In this document: piece by piece, positions 1-6,462 of the stretch
How positions within the stretch are numbered: position 1 is the stretch's first letter
How the letters are laid out: the number at the start of each line of letters is the position of its first letter
Assembly: GCA_031257235.1 (NCBI GenBank)
Contig: JAIRPA010000196.1
Location: 1-13,472 of the forward strand
Source of the DNA: Burkholderiales bacterium
GTDB taxonomy: Bacteria > Pseudomonadota > Gammaproteobacteria > Burkholderiales > Casimicrobiaceae
Length of the DNA stretch: 13,472 nt
Direction: 5' to 3'
The notes under the pieces: generated by a model
Databases searched by the model: none
Seen by the model: the letters and a program-made list of their open reading frames with translations, nothing else
What the model was told of the DNA's origin: nothing
Program-made: the position numbers and the translations under genes

Positions 1-797
1 GCGCGGCGATGCGCTTCGGTGACTGCCGCAAAAAAAGCACCTTTGACGTTTGATTGATCCAACACGCAAATCGCGGCTTCCGTTGTTCCGCCTTTTGAAG
101 TCACTTGCGCGCGCAACTCCGCAAAGGTTTTAGACTCTCGTTGCGCCAATTGCGCGGCAGACTCGGTGATCGACAGCGCGACTTGGCGCGCTCCGTCGGG
201 CGTAATACCAAACGAGCGCGCGGCGTTTTCGATACATTCCATGAAGTAGTAAACATATCCGGGACCACTGCCGGTCAAGGCAGTCATCACGTCGATCATC
301 GCTTGATCGTTGAACCATTTGACATCGCCTAGTTGCGCCATCAATTTACCCACCAACGCGCGCGTTTCGACATCCACCGAAGGAGACGCATAAAGCGCCG
401 TCAATCCTTTGCCGATCAACGCGGGCGTGTTGGGCATGGCGCGGATGATGCTTGGCGCACCGCCTAAAAGCCGCGATAAGGTCTCGGCGCGAACGCCGGC
501 CACAATCGACAACATCGACGGTAAAGGAGAAGCCAGACTCAACAAAGGTTGAATCGCCTCTTTGACCTGTTGCGGTTTGACCGCCAACACGATCAAGCGC
601 GTATTGTCCGCAGTGACTTCGGGCGCGTCGCTCCACGACGCAAACACGGAAACCGCGTCCTGAAAGCGACCATAAAGGCAAGTACGCGCTTGAGCCAAAG
701 GCTCAATCACCGAAATATCACAATCTTCATGGTTTTGCGTCATGCCCGCAATGATGGCGGTCGCCATGGCGCCGCCGCCGATAAAACGTATTTTCAT
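1..797 (-). CDS. proC: Pyrroline-5-carboxylate reductase, 3' end cut by the window edge
   Basis: Catalyses the last step of proline synthesis, NAD(P)H-dependent reduction of pyrroline-5-carboxylate to proline, in the cytosol. About 265 residues are visible; the family is usually near 270, so only a few C-terminal residues and the stop lie outside. The N-terminus reads MKIRFIGGGAMATAI, a Rossmann dinucleotide-binding loop. Later come the conserved stretches LAVKPQ, IIRAMPNTPA and LTGSGPGYVYYF (the last normally reads GPA), and then VTSKGGTTEAA, part of the C-terminal dimerisation and active-site domain. The ATG at 797 is preceded by AAAGGA at good spacing. It lies 162 bp downstream of yggS on the same strand, the common yggS-proC order, so co-transcription is likely, although a small hairpin sits in the gap. 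Confidence 0.95.
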   Translation of the reverse strand, partial: MKIRFIGGGAMATAIIAGMTQNHEDCDISVIEPLAQARTCLYGRFQDAVSVFASWSDAPEVTADNTRLIVLAVKPQQVKEAIQPLLSLASPLPSMLSIVAGVRAETLSRLLGGAPSIIRAMPNTPALIGKGLTALYASPSVDVETRALVGKLMAQLGDVKWFNDQAMIDVMTALTGSGPGYVYYFMECIENAARSFGITPDGARQVALSITESAAQLAQRESKTFAELRAQVTSKGGTTEAAICVLDQSNVKGAFFAAVTEAHRR

Positions 798-835
798 CTT
801 TATTTCCTTTTTGGGGTTAAATCAGAAACAGGGAA

Positions 836-851
836 ACGCCGTTTTCGGCGT
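836..851. other. Small perfect hairpin in the yggS-proC gap
   Basis: ACGCCG and CGGCGT form a 6-bp perfect stem around a TTTT (AAAA on the minus strand) loop. Neither strand has a clean T-run after it, so it is at best a weak terminator or attenuator between yggS and proC. It may also be a chance GC-rich inverted repeat. Confidence 0.4.
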
Positions 852-913
852 CTTGTCTGTGGAAACCACTGACGATATTGTTACTTAAAATTGAGTCATT
901 TGCAAAATCTTCG

Positions 914-954
914 TGTTTTCCGCCGCCTTTTCTGCAAAAAGTATCCGGCTTTGA
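914..954 (+). repeat. Dispersed intergenic repeat, copy A
   Basis: The stretch runs TTTTCCGCC, then TTTTCTGCAAAAAG, then ATCCGGCTTTG. It matches the reverse complement of 4183-4219 at roughly four bases in five by hand alignment, with a 2-3 bp insertion after CCGCC and one gap. Both copies are intergenic. It also contains a lone GCAAAAAGTA at 934-943, the core of the two hairpins found at 4133 and 8415. I infer a genome-specific repeat family. Two copies in one window cannot prove it. Confidence 0.45.
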
Positions 955-959
955 GACGC

Positions 960-1655
960 TTATTTGCCGACCGTTCGCTCACCAAAAATCGCCGTGCCGA
1001 TGCGAAGCTCGGTCGAACCCTCGGCGATGGCATCCTCCATGTCCGCACTCATCCCCATCGAAAGCATGTCGGGATTTAAGCCGGCTTTTCGGGCGTCCTC
1101 AAAAATCTTTTGCAGCCGTGCAAATTGCCGGCGTCGCAAAGCGCTGTCATCGGTGTTTTCCGCCACCCCCATAAATCCGCGAAATTTCAATCGCGGCAAA
1201 GCCGCCACCTCCCGCGCAAGCGGCAAGGCATCGTCACATAAAACCCCGCTTTTTTGCGGCTCGCCGCTGATATTCACCTGAATCAGCACTTCAAGCGGCT
1301 TTCGCAAGGGCGATCTTGCCGCCGATAATTTTTGGGCAAGAGCGAATCCGGCAACCGTCTCGATACGATCAAACACTTCCGCCGCAAGACGAGCTTTGTT
1401 TTTTTGCAATGAACCGATCAAAACCCATGACAAATCGGAAAGATCGGAAAGTTCTCTGCGCTTTTCCTCGGCTTCCTGAACATAATTTTCACCAAAAGAA
1501 CGTAAGCCTAACGCATAAACCGCACGAATCGCGTCAACGGAAAACCGTTTCGATACCGGCAAAACCGTTATATCGTTGGAGTTTTTTCCACATTTTTGCG
1601 AGAATATACGAATCCTGTGTAATACTGCTTGCCATGAATTTTGATACTGCACCAT
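960..1655 (-). CDS. yggS: YggS-type pyridoxal-phosphate homeostasis protein
   Basis: Cytosolic alanine-racemase-fold (type III) PLP carrier, thought to buffer free PLP and affect amino-acid balance; it has no known enzyme activity. The ATG at 1655 gives 231 aa and puts the PLP lysine of VLPVSKR at residue 36, as in E. coli YggS. A TTG two codons upstream is possible but less likely. The ribosome site is poor (AAAGAA). Other family marks are FGENYVQEAEEK at about 54-65, LIQVNIS, LSMGMSADMEDAI and a C-terminal STELRIGTAIFG that binds phosphate. The usual WHFIG-LQ-NK signature reads WVLIGSLQKNK here, so the normally conserved histidine is valine 78, just after a duplicated LSD tripeptide. It is transcribed divergently from pilT and lies upstream of proC. 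Confidence 0.93.
   Translation of the reverse strand: MVQYQNSWQAVLHRIRIFSQKCGKNSNDITVLPVSKRFSVDAIRAVYALGLRSFGENYVQEAEEKRRELSDLSDLSWVLIGSLQKNKARLAAEVFDRIETVAGFALAQKLSAARSPLRKPLEVLIQVNISGEPQKSGVLCDDALPLAREVAALPRLKFRGFMGVAENTDDSALRRRQFARLQKIFEDARKAGLNPDMLSMGMSADMEDAIAEGSTELRIGTAIFGERTVGK
1434..1451. repeat. Perfect 9-bp tandem duplication inside yggS
   Basis: ATCGGAAAG occurs twice back to back (1434-1442 and 1443-1451). On the coding (minus) strand this repeats LSD in frame just before the WVLIG motif. It looks like a recent slippage or duplication event that preserved the frame. Confidence 0.7.
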
Positions 1656-1714
1656 AATCAAGTTCTTTGGATAGTCTTGCCGTTTGAATTATTATTCGGC
1701 GTGGTTTTGTTTTT

Positions 1715-1729
1715 GGCGGCGACGCCGCC
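1715..1729. promoter_or_regulatory. GC-rich palindrome in the yggS/pilT divergent region
   Basis: GGCGGCGACGCCGCC is an inverted repeat able to fold as a 6-bp stem with a GAC loop. It ends 30 nt before the pilT start and follows a T-rich stretch. Without a following T-run it is not a terminator. It could be a leader hairpin or operator for pilT. A poor -10-like TATTAT lies at 1690-1695 with no good -35 box. Function is unassigned. Confidence 0.3.
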
Positions 1730-1759
1730 CTGCTTGGAATAGAAAAGAGGAAATTATAA

Positions 1760-2803
1760 ATGGACATCACCGAATTGTTGGCTTTCTCGGTCAAAAATAA
1801 CGCATCCGACTTACATTTATCGGCGGGCTTACCGCCGATGATTCGTGTCAACGGCGACATCCGCCGCATCAACCTCCCGCCGCTCAAGCACGAAGAAGTT
1901 TATGCAATGATTTATGACATCATGAGCGACAAGGTGCAAAAAGAATTTGAAGAAAATCTGGAATGCGACTTCGCTTTTGAAATTCCCAACTTGGCGCGTT
2001 TCCGTGTTAATGCCTACACCCAACAACGCGGCGCGGCGGCAGCCTTCAGAACCATTCCCACCAAAATTCAAACGATTGAGGCTTTAGGCGGCACGCGCAT
2101 TTTCCATGAGGTCATCAAGCGTCCGCGCGGTCTTATTTTGGTCACAGGCCCGACCGGTAGCGGTAAATCAACCACGTTGGCCGCCATGGTCAACGAAGTC
2201 AACGAACAGGAAAACGGGCACATCATCACGATCGAAGACCCGGTGGAATTTGTTCACGAATCCAAAAAATGTTTGATCAACCAGCGTGAAGTCGGACGCT
2301 CAACTCATTCGTTCAGCGCGGCGTTGAGAAGCGCGGTTCGTGAAGACCCTGATTGCATTTTGGTCGGCGAATTGCGGGATTTGGAAACCATCCGTTTGGC
2401 TTTGACGGCGGCAGAAACCGGACACTTGGTGTTCGGCACCCTGCATACCAGCTCCGCCCCCAAAACGATGGACCGCATCATCGACGTGTTCCCGGCGGCT
2501 GAAAAAGAAATGGTCCGCGCGATGGTCTCGGAATCCTTGGTTGCCGTCATATCCCAACAACTCCTAAAAACCAAAGACGGTTTGGGGCGTGTCGCGGCGT
2601 TCGAGATTTTGGTGGGCACCTCCGCGGTTCGCAACTTGATCCGTGAAAACAAACTCGCCCAGATTTATTCGGTGATGCAAACCAGCCAACAGGTCGGGAT
2701 GCAAACGATGGATCAGGCATTACAAGATTTAGTCCGTCGCAACAAAATCACCACCAGCGCGGCGCTGACGTTAGCCACCAACCGAGATTTATTCCAATCG
2801 TAA
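1760..2803 (+). CDS. pilT: Type IV pilus retraction ATPase PilT
   Basis: Hexameric cytoplasmic secretion-type ATPase that powers type IVa pilus disassembly and retraction (twitching, DNA uptake, surface sensing). The 347 aa match the family length (about 345). The N-terminus MDITELLAFSVKNNASDLHLSAGLPPMIR (given as MDITELLAF then ASDLHLSAG) is the PAS-like domain. Walker A GPTGSGKS is at 130-137, the Asp box TIEDPVEFVH follows, Walker B ILVGE ends at E204, and the His box is ETGHLVFGTLHT. The PilT-specific AIRNLIRE motif appears as AVRNLIRE at 289-296. The start is preceded by AGAGGA 9 nt upstream. pilU follows after 75 nt. It is divergent from yggS, as in Pseudomonas. All motifs are intact. 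Confidence 0.97.
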   Translation: MDITELLAFSVKNNASDLHLSAGLPPMIRVNGDIRRINLPPLKHEEVYAMIYDIMSDKVQKEFEENLECDFAFEIPNLARFRVNAYTQQRGAAAAFRTIPTKIQTIEALGGTRIFHEVIKRPRGLILVTGPTGSGKSTTLAAMVNEVNEQENGHIITIEDPVEFVHESKKCLINQREVGRSTHSFSAALRSAVREDPDCILVGELRDLETIRLALTAAETGHLVFGTLHTSSAPKTMDRIIDVFPAAEKEMVRAMVSESLVAVISQQLLKTKDGLGRVAAFEILVGTSAVRNLIRENKLAQIYSVMQTSQQVGMQTMDQALQDLVRRNKITTSAALTLATNRDLFQS

Positions 2804-2826
2804 AAAATGCTAAAGATTTCACATTT

Positions 2827-2856
2827 TTGAAAGGATTTATGAACGTCGTGTATAAT
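2827..2856 (+). promoter_or_regulatory. Sigma-70 type promoter for pilU
   Basis: TTGAAA at 2827-2832 matches five of six -35 bases, and TATAAT at 2851-2856 is a perfect -10, with an 18-bp spacer ending in GTG. A start of transcription near 2863 is expected. The -10 overlaps the ATG at 2855, so that ATG cannot begin translation of this transcript. Upstream, AAAAATG and CATTTTT (2804-2828) could form a weak AT-rich stem after pilT. Confidence 0.6.
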
Positions 2857-2878
2857 GCCGCCGTTTACTCCTGAAATC

Positions 2879-4117
2879 ATGGCAGACGAAAAGCGCGCAA
2901 TTCAATTTATCCACGACTTATTGGAGCTTCTTGTTCAACAAAGAGGCTCCGATTTGTTCATCACGGTCGGTTTTCCCCCTGCGATTAAAAGCAACGGAAA
3001 GCTCACCCCCGTCTCCAAAACCCCGCTGGAAGCCTCTCACGTTCACGAGCTGGTCACTTGTTTGATGAACAAGCGGCAACTGCAATTCTTTGAAGATACC
3101 AAAGAATGCAATTACGCTTACAGCATCAAAGGCTTGGGGCGGTTTCGTGTCAGCGCGTTTTTGCAGCAAGGCTGGCCCGGCATGGTGTTGCGATACATCA
3201 ACACCAAAATCCCCGCCTATGAAGAGTTGGGCTTGCCCTTCATTTTAAAAGACGTGATTTTGGCCAAGCGCGGCATCATCATTTTTATCGGCGCCACCGG
3301 TGCCGGCAAATCCACCAGCATGGCGTCGCTTTTGGGCTATCGCAATCAAAACAGCTTTGGTCACATCATCACGATTGAAGACCCGATTGAATACGTCCAC
3401 GAACACGCCAAGTGCATCGTCACCCAGCGGGAAGTCGGTTCCGACACCGATTCCTGGGAAGTCGCCCTTCAAAACTCTCTGCGGCAAGCGCCGGATGTCA
3501 TCATGATCGGCGAGATTCGGACGCGGGAAGGCATGGACTTTGCCATTACCTTTGCGGAGACCGGTCATTTGTGCTTGGCAACTTTGCACGCCAACAGCAC
3601 CAATCAGGCGTTGGATCGCATCATTAACTTTTTCCCGGAAGATCGTCGCGCTCAGGTGCTGATGGATTTATCCTTGAACGTCCGCGCCTTTGTGGCGCAA
3701 CGCCTAGTGTTGCGCGCGGACGGGCGCGGGCGCGTTCCCGCGGCGGAGGTCTTAATCAACACGCCGTTGGTGTCCGATTTGATCTTCAAAGGCGACGTTC
3801 CGGGCATCAAAGACGTGATGAAACGTTCGCGCGAACAAGGGATGCAAACTTTCGATCAATCGCTTTTTGATCTTTACGATCGCGGATTGATCACCTATGA
3901 AGACGCCTTGAGAAACGCCGATTCCATCAATGATTTACGGCTACAAATCAAGTTGCACAGCAAAGAAGCGCGCGCGCGCGACGCTTTCACCGGCACCGAA
4001 CATTTGTCGATGATTGCCGACGCCCCTCTTTCAGACGAAACCTCAGAACCGACCACGATGGGAGGCAAAGGCGCCCCCTCGGCAGACACGCAACTCTCCT
4101 CGTTTTTTGACCGATAA
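2879..4117 (+). CDS. pilU: PilT-like accessory retraction ATPase PilU
   Basis: PilT-dependent accessory ATPase that adds force to type IVa pilus retraction at the inner membrane. I choose the ATG at 2879 (412 aa) because the in-frame ATG at 2855 falls inside the -10 box. The SD at either start is poor. GSDLFITVGFPPAIK is the PilU form of the N-terminal motif. Walker A GATGAGKS is at 138-145, followed by TIEDPIEYVHEH. Walker B VIMIGE ends at E212, and the His box is ETGHLCLATLHAN. AEVLINTPLVSDLI replaces the PilT AIRNLIRE motif, which separates the paralogues. YEDALRNADSINDLRLQIKL ends the conserved core. After it comes a roughly 50-residue tail rich in S, T, D and A that ends SSFFDR, longer than is typical (about 380 aa). 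Confidence 0.95.
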   Translation: MADEKRAIQFIHDLLELLVQQRGSDLFITVGFPPAIKSNGKLTPVSKTPLEASHVHELVTCLMNKRQLQFFEDTKECNYAYSIKGLGRFRVSAFLQQGWPGMVLRYINTKIPAYEELGLPFILKDVILAKRGIIIFIGATGAGKSTSMASLLGYRNQNSFGHIITIEDPIEYVHEHAKCIVTQREVGSDTDSWEVALQNSLRQAPDVIMIGEIRTREGMDFAITFAETGHLCLATLHANSTNQALDRIINFFPEDRRAQVLMDLSLNVRAFVAQRLVLRADGRGRVPAAEVLINTPLVSDLIFKGDVPGIKDVMKRSREQGMQTFDQSLFDLYDRGLITYEDALRNADSINDLRLQIKLHSKEARARDAFTGTEHLSMIADAPLSDETSEPTTMGGKGAPSADTQLSSFFDR

Positions 4118-4132
4118 GAGGAAGCGGGGATT

Positions 4133-4157
4133 CGGCAAAAAGTGTTACTTTTTGCCG
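4133..4157. terminator. Perfect 11-bp-stem hairpin CGGCAAAAAGT, copy 1
   Basis: CGGCAAAAAGT (4133-4143) and its exact complement ACTTTTTGCCG (4147-4157) flank a GTT loop, 15 nt after the pilU stop. There is no T-run after the stem, though the descending arm itself holds five Ts. The same arms recur at 8415-8444. It may be a terminator or a repeat-borne palindrome; a classical terminator follows 13 nt later. Confidence 0.6.
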
Positions 4158-4169
4158 GTTGAAGTCAGC

Positions 4170-4201
4170 AAAAAAGGACAGGCAAAGCCTGATCCTTTTT
4201 T
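4170..4201. terminator. Bidirectional rho-independent terminator after pilU
   Basis: AAAAAAGGA plus CAGGC pairs with GCCTG plus TCCTTTTTT around an AAA loop, with one bulged base. The A-run before and T-run after make it usable on both strands. It separates pilU from ruvA. Confidence 0.8.
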
Positions 4202-4219
4202 GTAGGAAAGGCGGAAAAA
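4183..4219 (-). repeat. Dispersed intergenic repeat, copy B
   Basis: Read on the minus strand it is TTTTTCCGCC, TTTCCTACAAAAAAGG, ATCAGGCTTTG, matching 914-954 with a short indel. It overlaps the descending arm of the pilU terminator, so the terminator may have been supplied by the repeat. Confidence 0.45.
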
Positions 4220-4223
4220 CCGG

Positions 4224-4244
4224 ATTGCAGGTCAAGCCCGCAAT
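4224..4244. repeat. ATTGC/GCAAT imperfect palindrome (REP-like)
   Basis: ATTGCAGG (4224-4231) and CCCGCAAT (4237-4244) pair with one mismatch around TCAAG, flanked by GG and GAC. Short intergenic palindromes of this ATTGC...GCAATGAC type are common scattered elements in proteobacterial genomes. It is in the terminator-to-ruvA spacer and encodes nothing. Confidence 0.5.
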
Positions 4245-4250
4245 GACAAA

Positions 4251-4292
4251 CTCTGATCCCTGATCCCTGACCTCTGATTCCTGACCCCTGAA
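4251..4292. repeat. Six tandem heptamers, consensus CCCTGAT/C
   Basis: Unit by unit: CTCTGAT, CCCTGAT, CCCTGAC, CTCTGAT, TCCTGAC, CCCTGAA. All six keep CTGA at the same place and differ only at units' first two and last bases. The array stops within the possible -35 region of ruvA. A single related CTCTGAT occurs at 8448-8454 beside the second hairpin. Confidence 0.8.
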
Positions 4293-4315
4293 CCTCCTAA
4301 ACTTCGTGCGATAAT
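4288..4315 (+). promoter_or_regulatory. Possible extended -10 promoter for ruvA
   Basis: TGCGATAAT (4307-4315) is an extended -10 with five of six core bases. The -35 candidate CTGAAC (4288-4293) is poor at a 16-bp spacing. A start near 4322 would give a leader of about 35 nt. The strong terminator upstream implies that the ruv-tol cluster needs its own promoter here. Confidence 0.4.
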
Positions 4316-4357
4316 TCACCCTTATTCATCGCAAAGAGCCAACAGGTTGTCAAAATT

Positions 4358-4936
4358 ATGATTGGTCGCATTACCGGAGTATTAAAAGAGAAAACGCCGC
4401 CGCAGATTTTGGTGGACGTGGCGGGGGTCGGCTACGAAATTTCCGTGCCGATGAGCACGTTTTATAAACTGCCGGACATCAACGCGCACGTGTCGGTGCT
4501 GACGCATTTTGTGGTACGCGAGGACGCGCAAACCCTCTACGGTTTTTTAACCGAAATCGAACGCGCTTCGTTTCGCGCCTTGGTTAAAGTCACCGGCATT
4601 GGCGCGCGCACGGCATTGAGCATTTTGTCCGGTCTCTCGCCGGAAGAATTGGCGCAGGCGATTGCCGAACAAAATTTAGGCGTGCTGACCCGCGTTCCGG
4701 GCATCGGCAAAAGAACGGCAGAGCGCCTCTTGCTCGAAATGAAAGACAAACTCCCCGCGGCAAAAACCTCCGTGACCGTCGGCGCCGCCCCCTCCTCCGG
4801 CGATGACATCTTAAACGCGCTGATCGCGTTGGGTTATCACGAAAAAGAAGCCGCCGCCGCCGTGCGCGCCTTGCCTAAAGACGTGGATGTGTCTGCCGGC
4901 ATCAAGCAGGCGCTTCAATATTTATCGAAGGCATAA
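4358..4936 (+). CDS. ruvA: Holliday junction branch migration protein RuvA
   Basis: Tetrameric Holliday-junction binder that recruits RuvB for branch migration in recombination and repair. The 192 aa compare with about 200 in E. coli. Domain I (1-62, MIGRITGVL) is an OB fold with the acidic-pin pair E55-D56. Domain II has two helix-hairpin-helix motifs, VTGIGARTA (78-86) and VPGIGKRTA (113-121). After a short linker, domain III (about 149-190, DDILNALIALGY) contacts RuvB. The ATG at 4358 has a weak AGG site. It is first in a packed cluster with ruvB 3 nt behind. ruvC, often directly upstream in this group, is not present. Confidence 0.97.
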   Translation: MIGRITGVLKEKTPPQILVDVAGVGYEISVPMSTFYKLPDINAHVSVLTHFVVREDAQTLYGFLTEIERASFRALVKVTGIGARTALSILSGLSPEELAQAIAEQNLGVLTRVPGIGKRTAERLLLEMKDKLPAAKTSVTVGAAPSSGDDILNALIALGYHEKEAAAAVRALPKDVDVSAGIKQALQYLSKA

Positions 4937-4939
4937 AGC

Positions 4940-5983
4940 ATGATCGAAAACGACACACCGCATCGCGTCGTCCATCCCGCCACTGCGGATGTTCAAGAAG
5001 AAGCCGTTGAGCGCGCACTTCGCCCGCGCGGGCTTGCCGAATACATCGGGCAGGAGAAAATCCGTGAGCAAATGTCTATTTTTATCGAGGCGGCCAAAAA
5101 ACGCTCGGAAGCCTTGGATCACGTCCTTTTGTTTGGTCCGCCGGGGCTGGGTAAAACCACCTTATCGCACATCTTAGCCTATGAATTAGGCGTGAATTTA
5201 CGGCAAACCTCCGGACCCGTCTTGGAGCGTCCCGGAGACTTGGCGGCGATTTTGACAAACCTAGAACCGCGCGACGTTCTTTTCATTGATGAAATTCATC
5301 GTCTCTCGCCTGTGGTCGAAGAAATTTTGTATCCCGCGCTCGAAGATTTTCAGATCGACATCATGATCGGTGAAGGTCCTGCCGCACGCAGTATCAAAAT
5401 TGATTTGCCGCCGTTTACCCTGGTGGGCGCGACCACCCGCGCGGGCATGTTGACCAACCCTTTGCGCGATCGCTTTGGAATCATCGCGCGGTTAGAGTTT
5501 TATTCAGACGCGGAATTGGCTTTGATTGTTCGCCGCTCGGCGGGCTTGTTGAATATTGAGATTGACGCCACCGGCGCCGACGAAATCGCGCGTCGTTCGC
5601 GCGGCACACCGCGTGTTGCCAATCGGTTGTTGCGCCGCGTTCGTGATTACGCGGAGGTCAAAGAAAGCGGTAAAGTCACCAGCGCGGTGGCGGATCGCGC
5701 GTTAGTGATGCTGGATGTGGATCACTGCGGCTTGGACATCATGGACAGAAAACTCTTGCTCACCATTTTAGAAAAATTTGACGGCGGTCCCGTCGGCGTT
5801 GATAACATTGCCGCCGCCATCGGTGAAGCGCGCGACACCATTGAAGATGTATTGGAGCCGTACCTCATTCAACAGGGGTTTTTGCAACGCACTTCCCGCG
5901 GACGAATTGCCACACAAAAATCTTACGTGCATTTTCATCGCGCGCCCTCAAAGCAAATCGGCGACCTTTGGGAGACTTTATGA
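4940..5983 (+). CDS. ruvB: Holliday junction branch migration helicase RuvB
   Basis: AAA+ hexameric motor that pumps DNA through the RuvA-bound junction. The 347 aa are near the family norm (about 335-350). Walker A GPPGLGKT is at 66-73, Walker B FIDEIHRLSP carries D117-E118, and sensor 1 and the arginine finger lie in GATTRAGMLTNPLRDRFG starting at 163. The C-terminal winged helix includes GGPVGVDNIAAAIGE and ends RTSRGRIAT and HF. The family N-terminus LRPRGLAEYIGQ is intact. It starts 3 nt after ruvA and its TGA overlaps the ATG of ybgC, indicating translational coupling. Confidence 0.98.
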   Translation: MIENDTPHRVVHPATADVQEEAVERALRPRGLAEYIGQEKIREQMSIFIEAAKKRSEALDHVLLFGPPGLGKTTLSHILAYELGVNLRQTSGPVLERPGDLAAILTNLEPRDVLFIDEIHRLSPVVEEILYPALEDFQIDIMIGEGPAARSIKIDLPPFTLVGATTRAGMLTNPLRDRFGIIARLEFYSDAELALIVRRSAGLLNIEIDATGADEIARRSRGTPRVANRLLRRVRDYAEVKESGKVTSAVADRALVMLDVDHCGLDIMDRKLLLTILEKFDGGPVGVDNIAAAIGEARDTIEDVLEPYLIQQGFLQRTSRGRIATQKSYVHFHRAPSKQIGDLWETL

Positions 5984-6441
5984 TGAATCATCACCGTCAT
6001 CCTTCAAACGTTGCCGCGCCTGCCCTGCCCTTTGTGTTTCCGGTTCGCGTTTATTACGAAGACACCGACGCCGCGGGAGTGACTTATTACGCAAACTATT
6101 TAAAATTTATCGAACGCGCGCGCACCGAGTGGTTGTCGGCGTTTCATATCGAATTACCCGCATTGGAGCGCGATGAGCATACCGTGTTTGTGGTCAAGCG
6201 CGTTGAAATAGAATACTTAGGTTCGGCGCGGTTGGGTGATCGTTTATTAGTATTCACCGAACCTGTTAAAATACGCGCGGCGGCTTTGGAGCTTGCGCAA
6301 AAGATTACGTTAAACGAAAAAGTTATTATTGATTCGGTGGTGACGCTTGTCACATTAAATACACAGACGTGGCTACCCAAACGAATCCCTGACGTTGTGC
6401 GCGAACTCATCGCCACACATTACCCTCATCTACTCTCTTAA
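5980..6441 (+). CDS. ybgC: Tol-Pal-associated acyl-CoA thioesterase YbgC
   Basis: Hotdog-fold thioesterase of the 4HBT family, usually encoded before tolQ and linked to inner-membrane phospholipid and acyl-CoA metabolism. The ATG at 5980 overlaps the ruvB stop as ATGA and has GGGAG 5 nt upstream; a second ATG at 5983 is equally placed, and a TTG at 5968 is less likely. This gives 153 aa. The catalytic signature YYEDTDAAGVTYYANYLKF holds the active-site Asp. The His of E. coli YbgC in VYHASY is Tyr, a variant also known in Pseudomonas-type members. ERARTEWL and VEIEYLGSARLGD follow. The N-terminal 15 residues are His-rich and unconserved. tolQ begins 21 nt later. Confidence 0.94.
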   Translation: MMNHHRHPSNVAAPALPFVFPVRVYYEDTDAAGVTYYANYLKFIERARTEWLSAFHIELPALERDEHTVFVVKRVEIEYLGSARLGDRLLVFTEPVKIRAAALELAQKITLNEKVIIDSVVTLVTLNTQTWLPKRIPDVVRELIATHYPHLLS

Positions 6442-6462
6442 ACTTTAAAGTAAAGGAAAACT

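Noticed and set aside
878..1174. Plus-strand open frame over the proC-yggS gap and yggS end
   Set aside because: Mostly antisense to yggS, with its beginning formed by the dispersed repeat. No SD or recognisable domain.
2839..2874. Small leader peptide ORF (ATG with GAAAGGA before it, 11 codons) ahead of pilU
   Set aside because: Its start lies between the -35 and -10 of the pilU promoter. It could only be read on pilT read-through transcripts, and its sequence is not distinctive.
4251..4292. CRISPR array
   Set aside because: Units are 7 bp with no spacers and no cas genes nearby; it is a simple tandem repeat.
3987..4319. Minus-strand open frame across the pilU end and following spacer
   Set aside because: It is composed of antisense pilU and translated repeats (heptamers, palindrome, terminator). 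It is not a gene.
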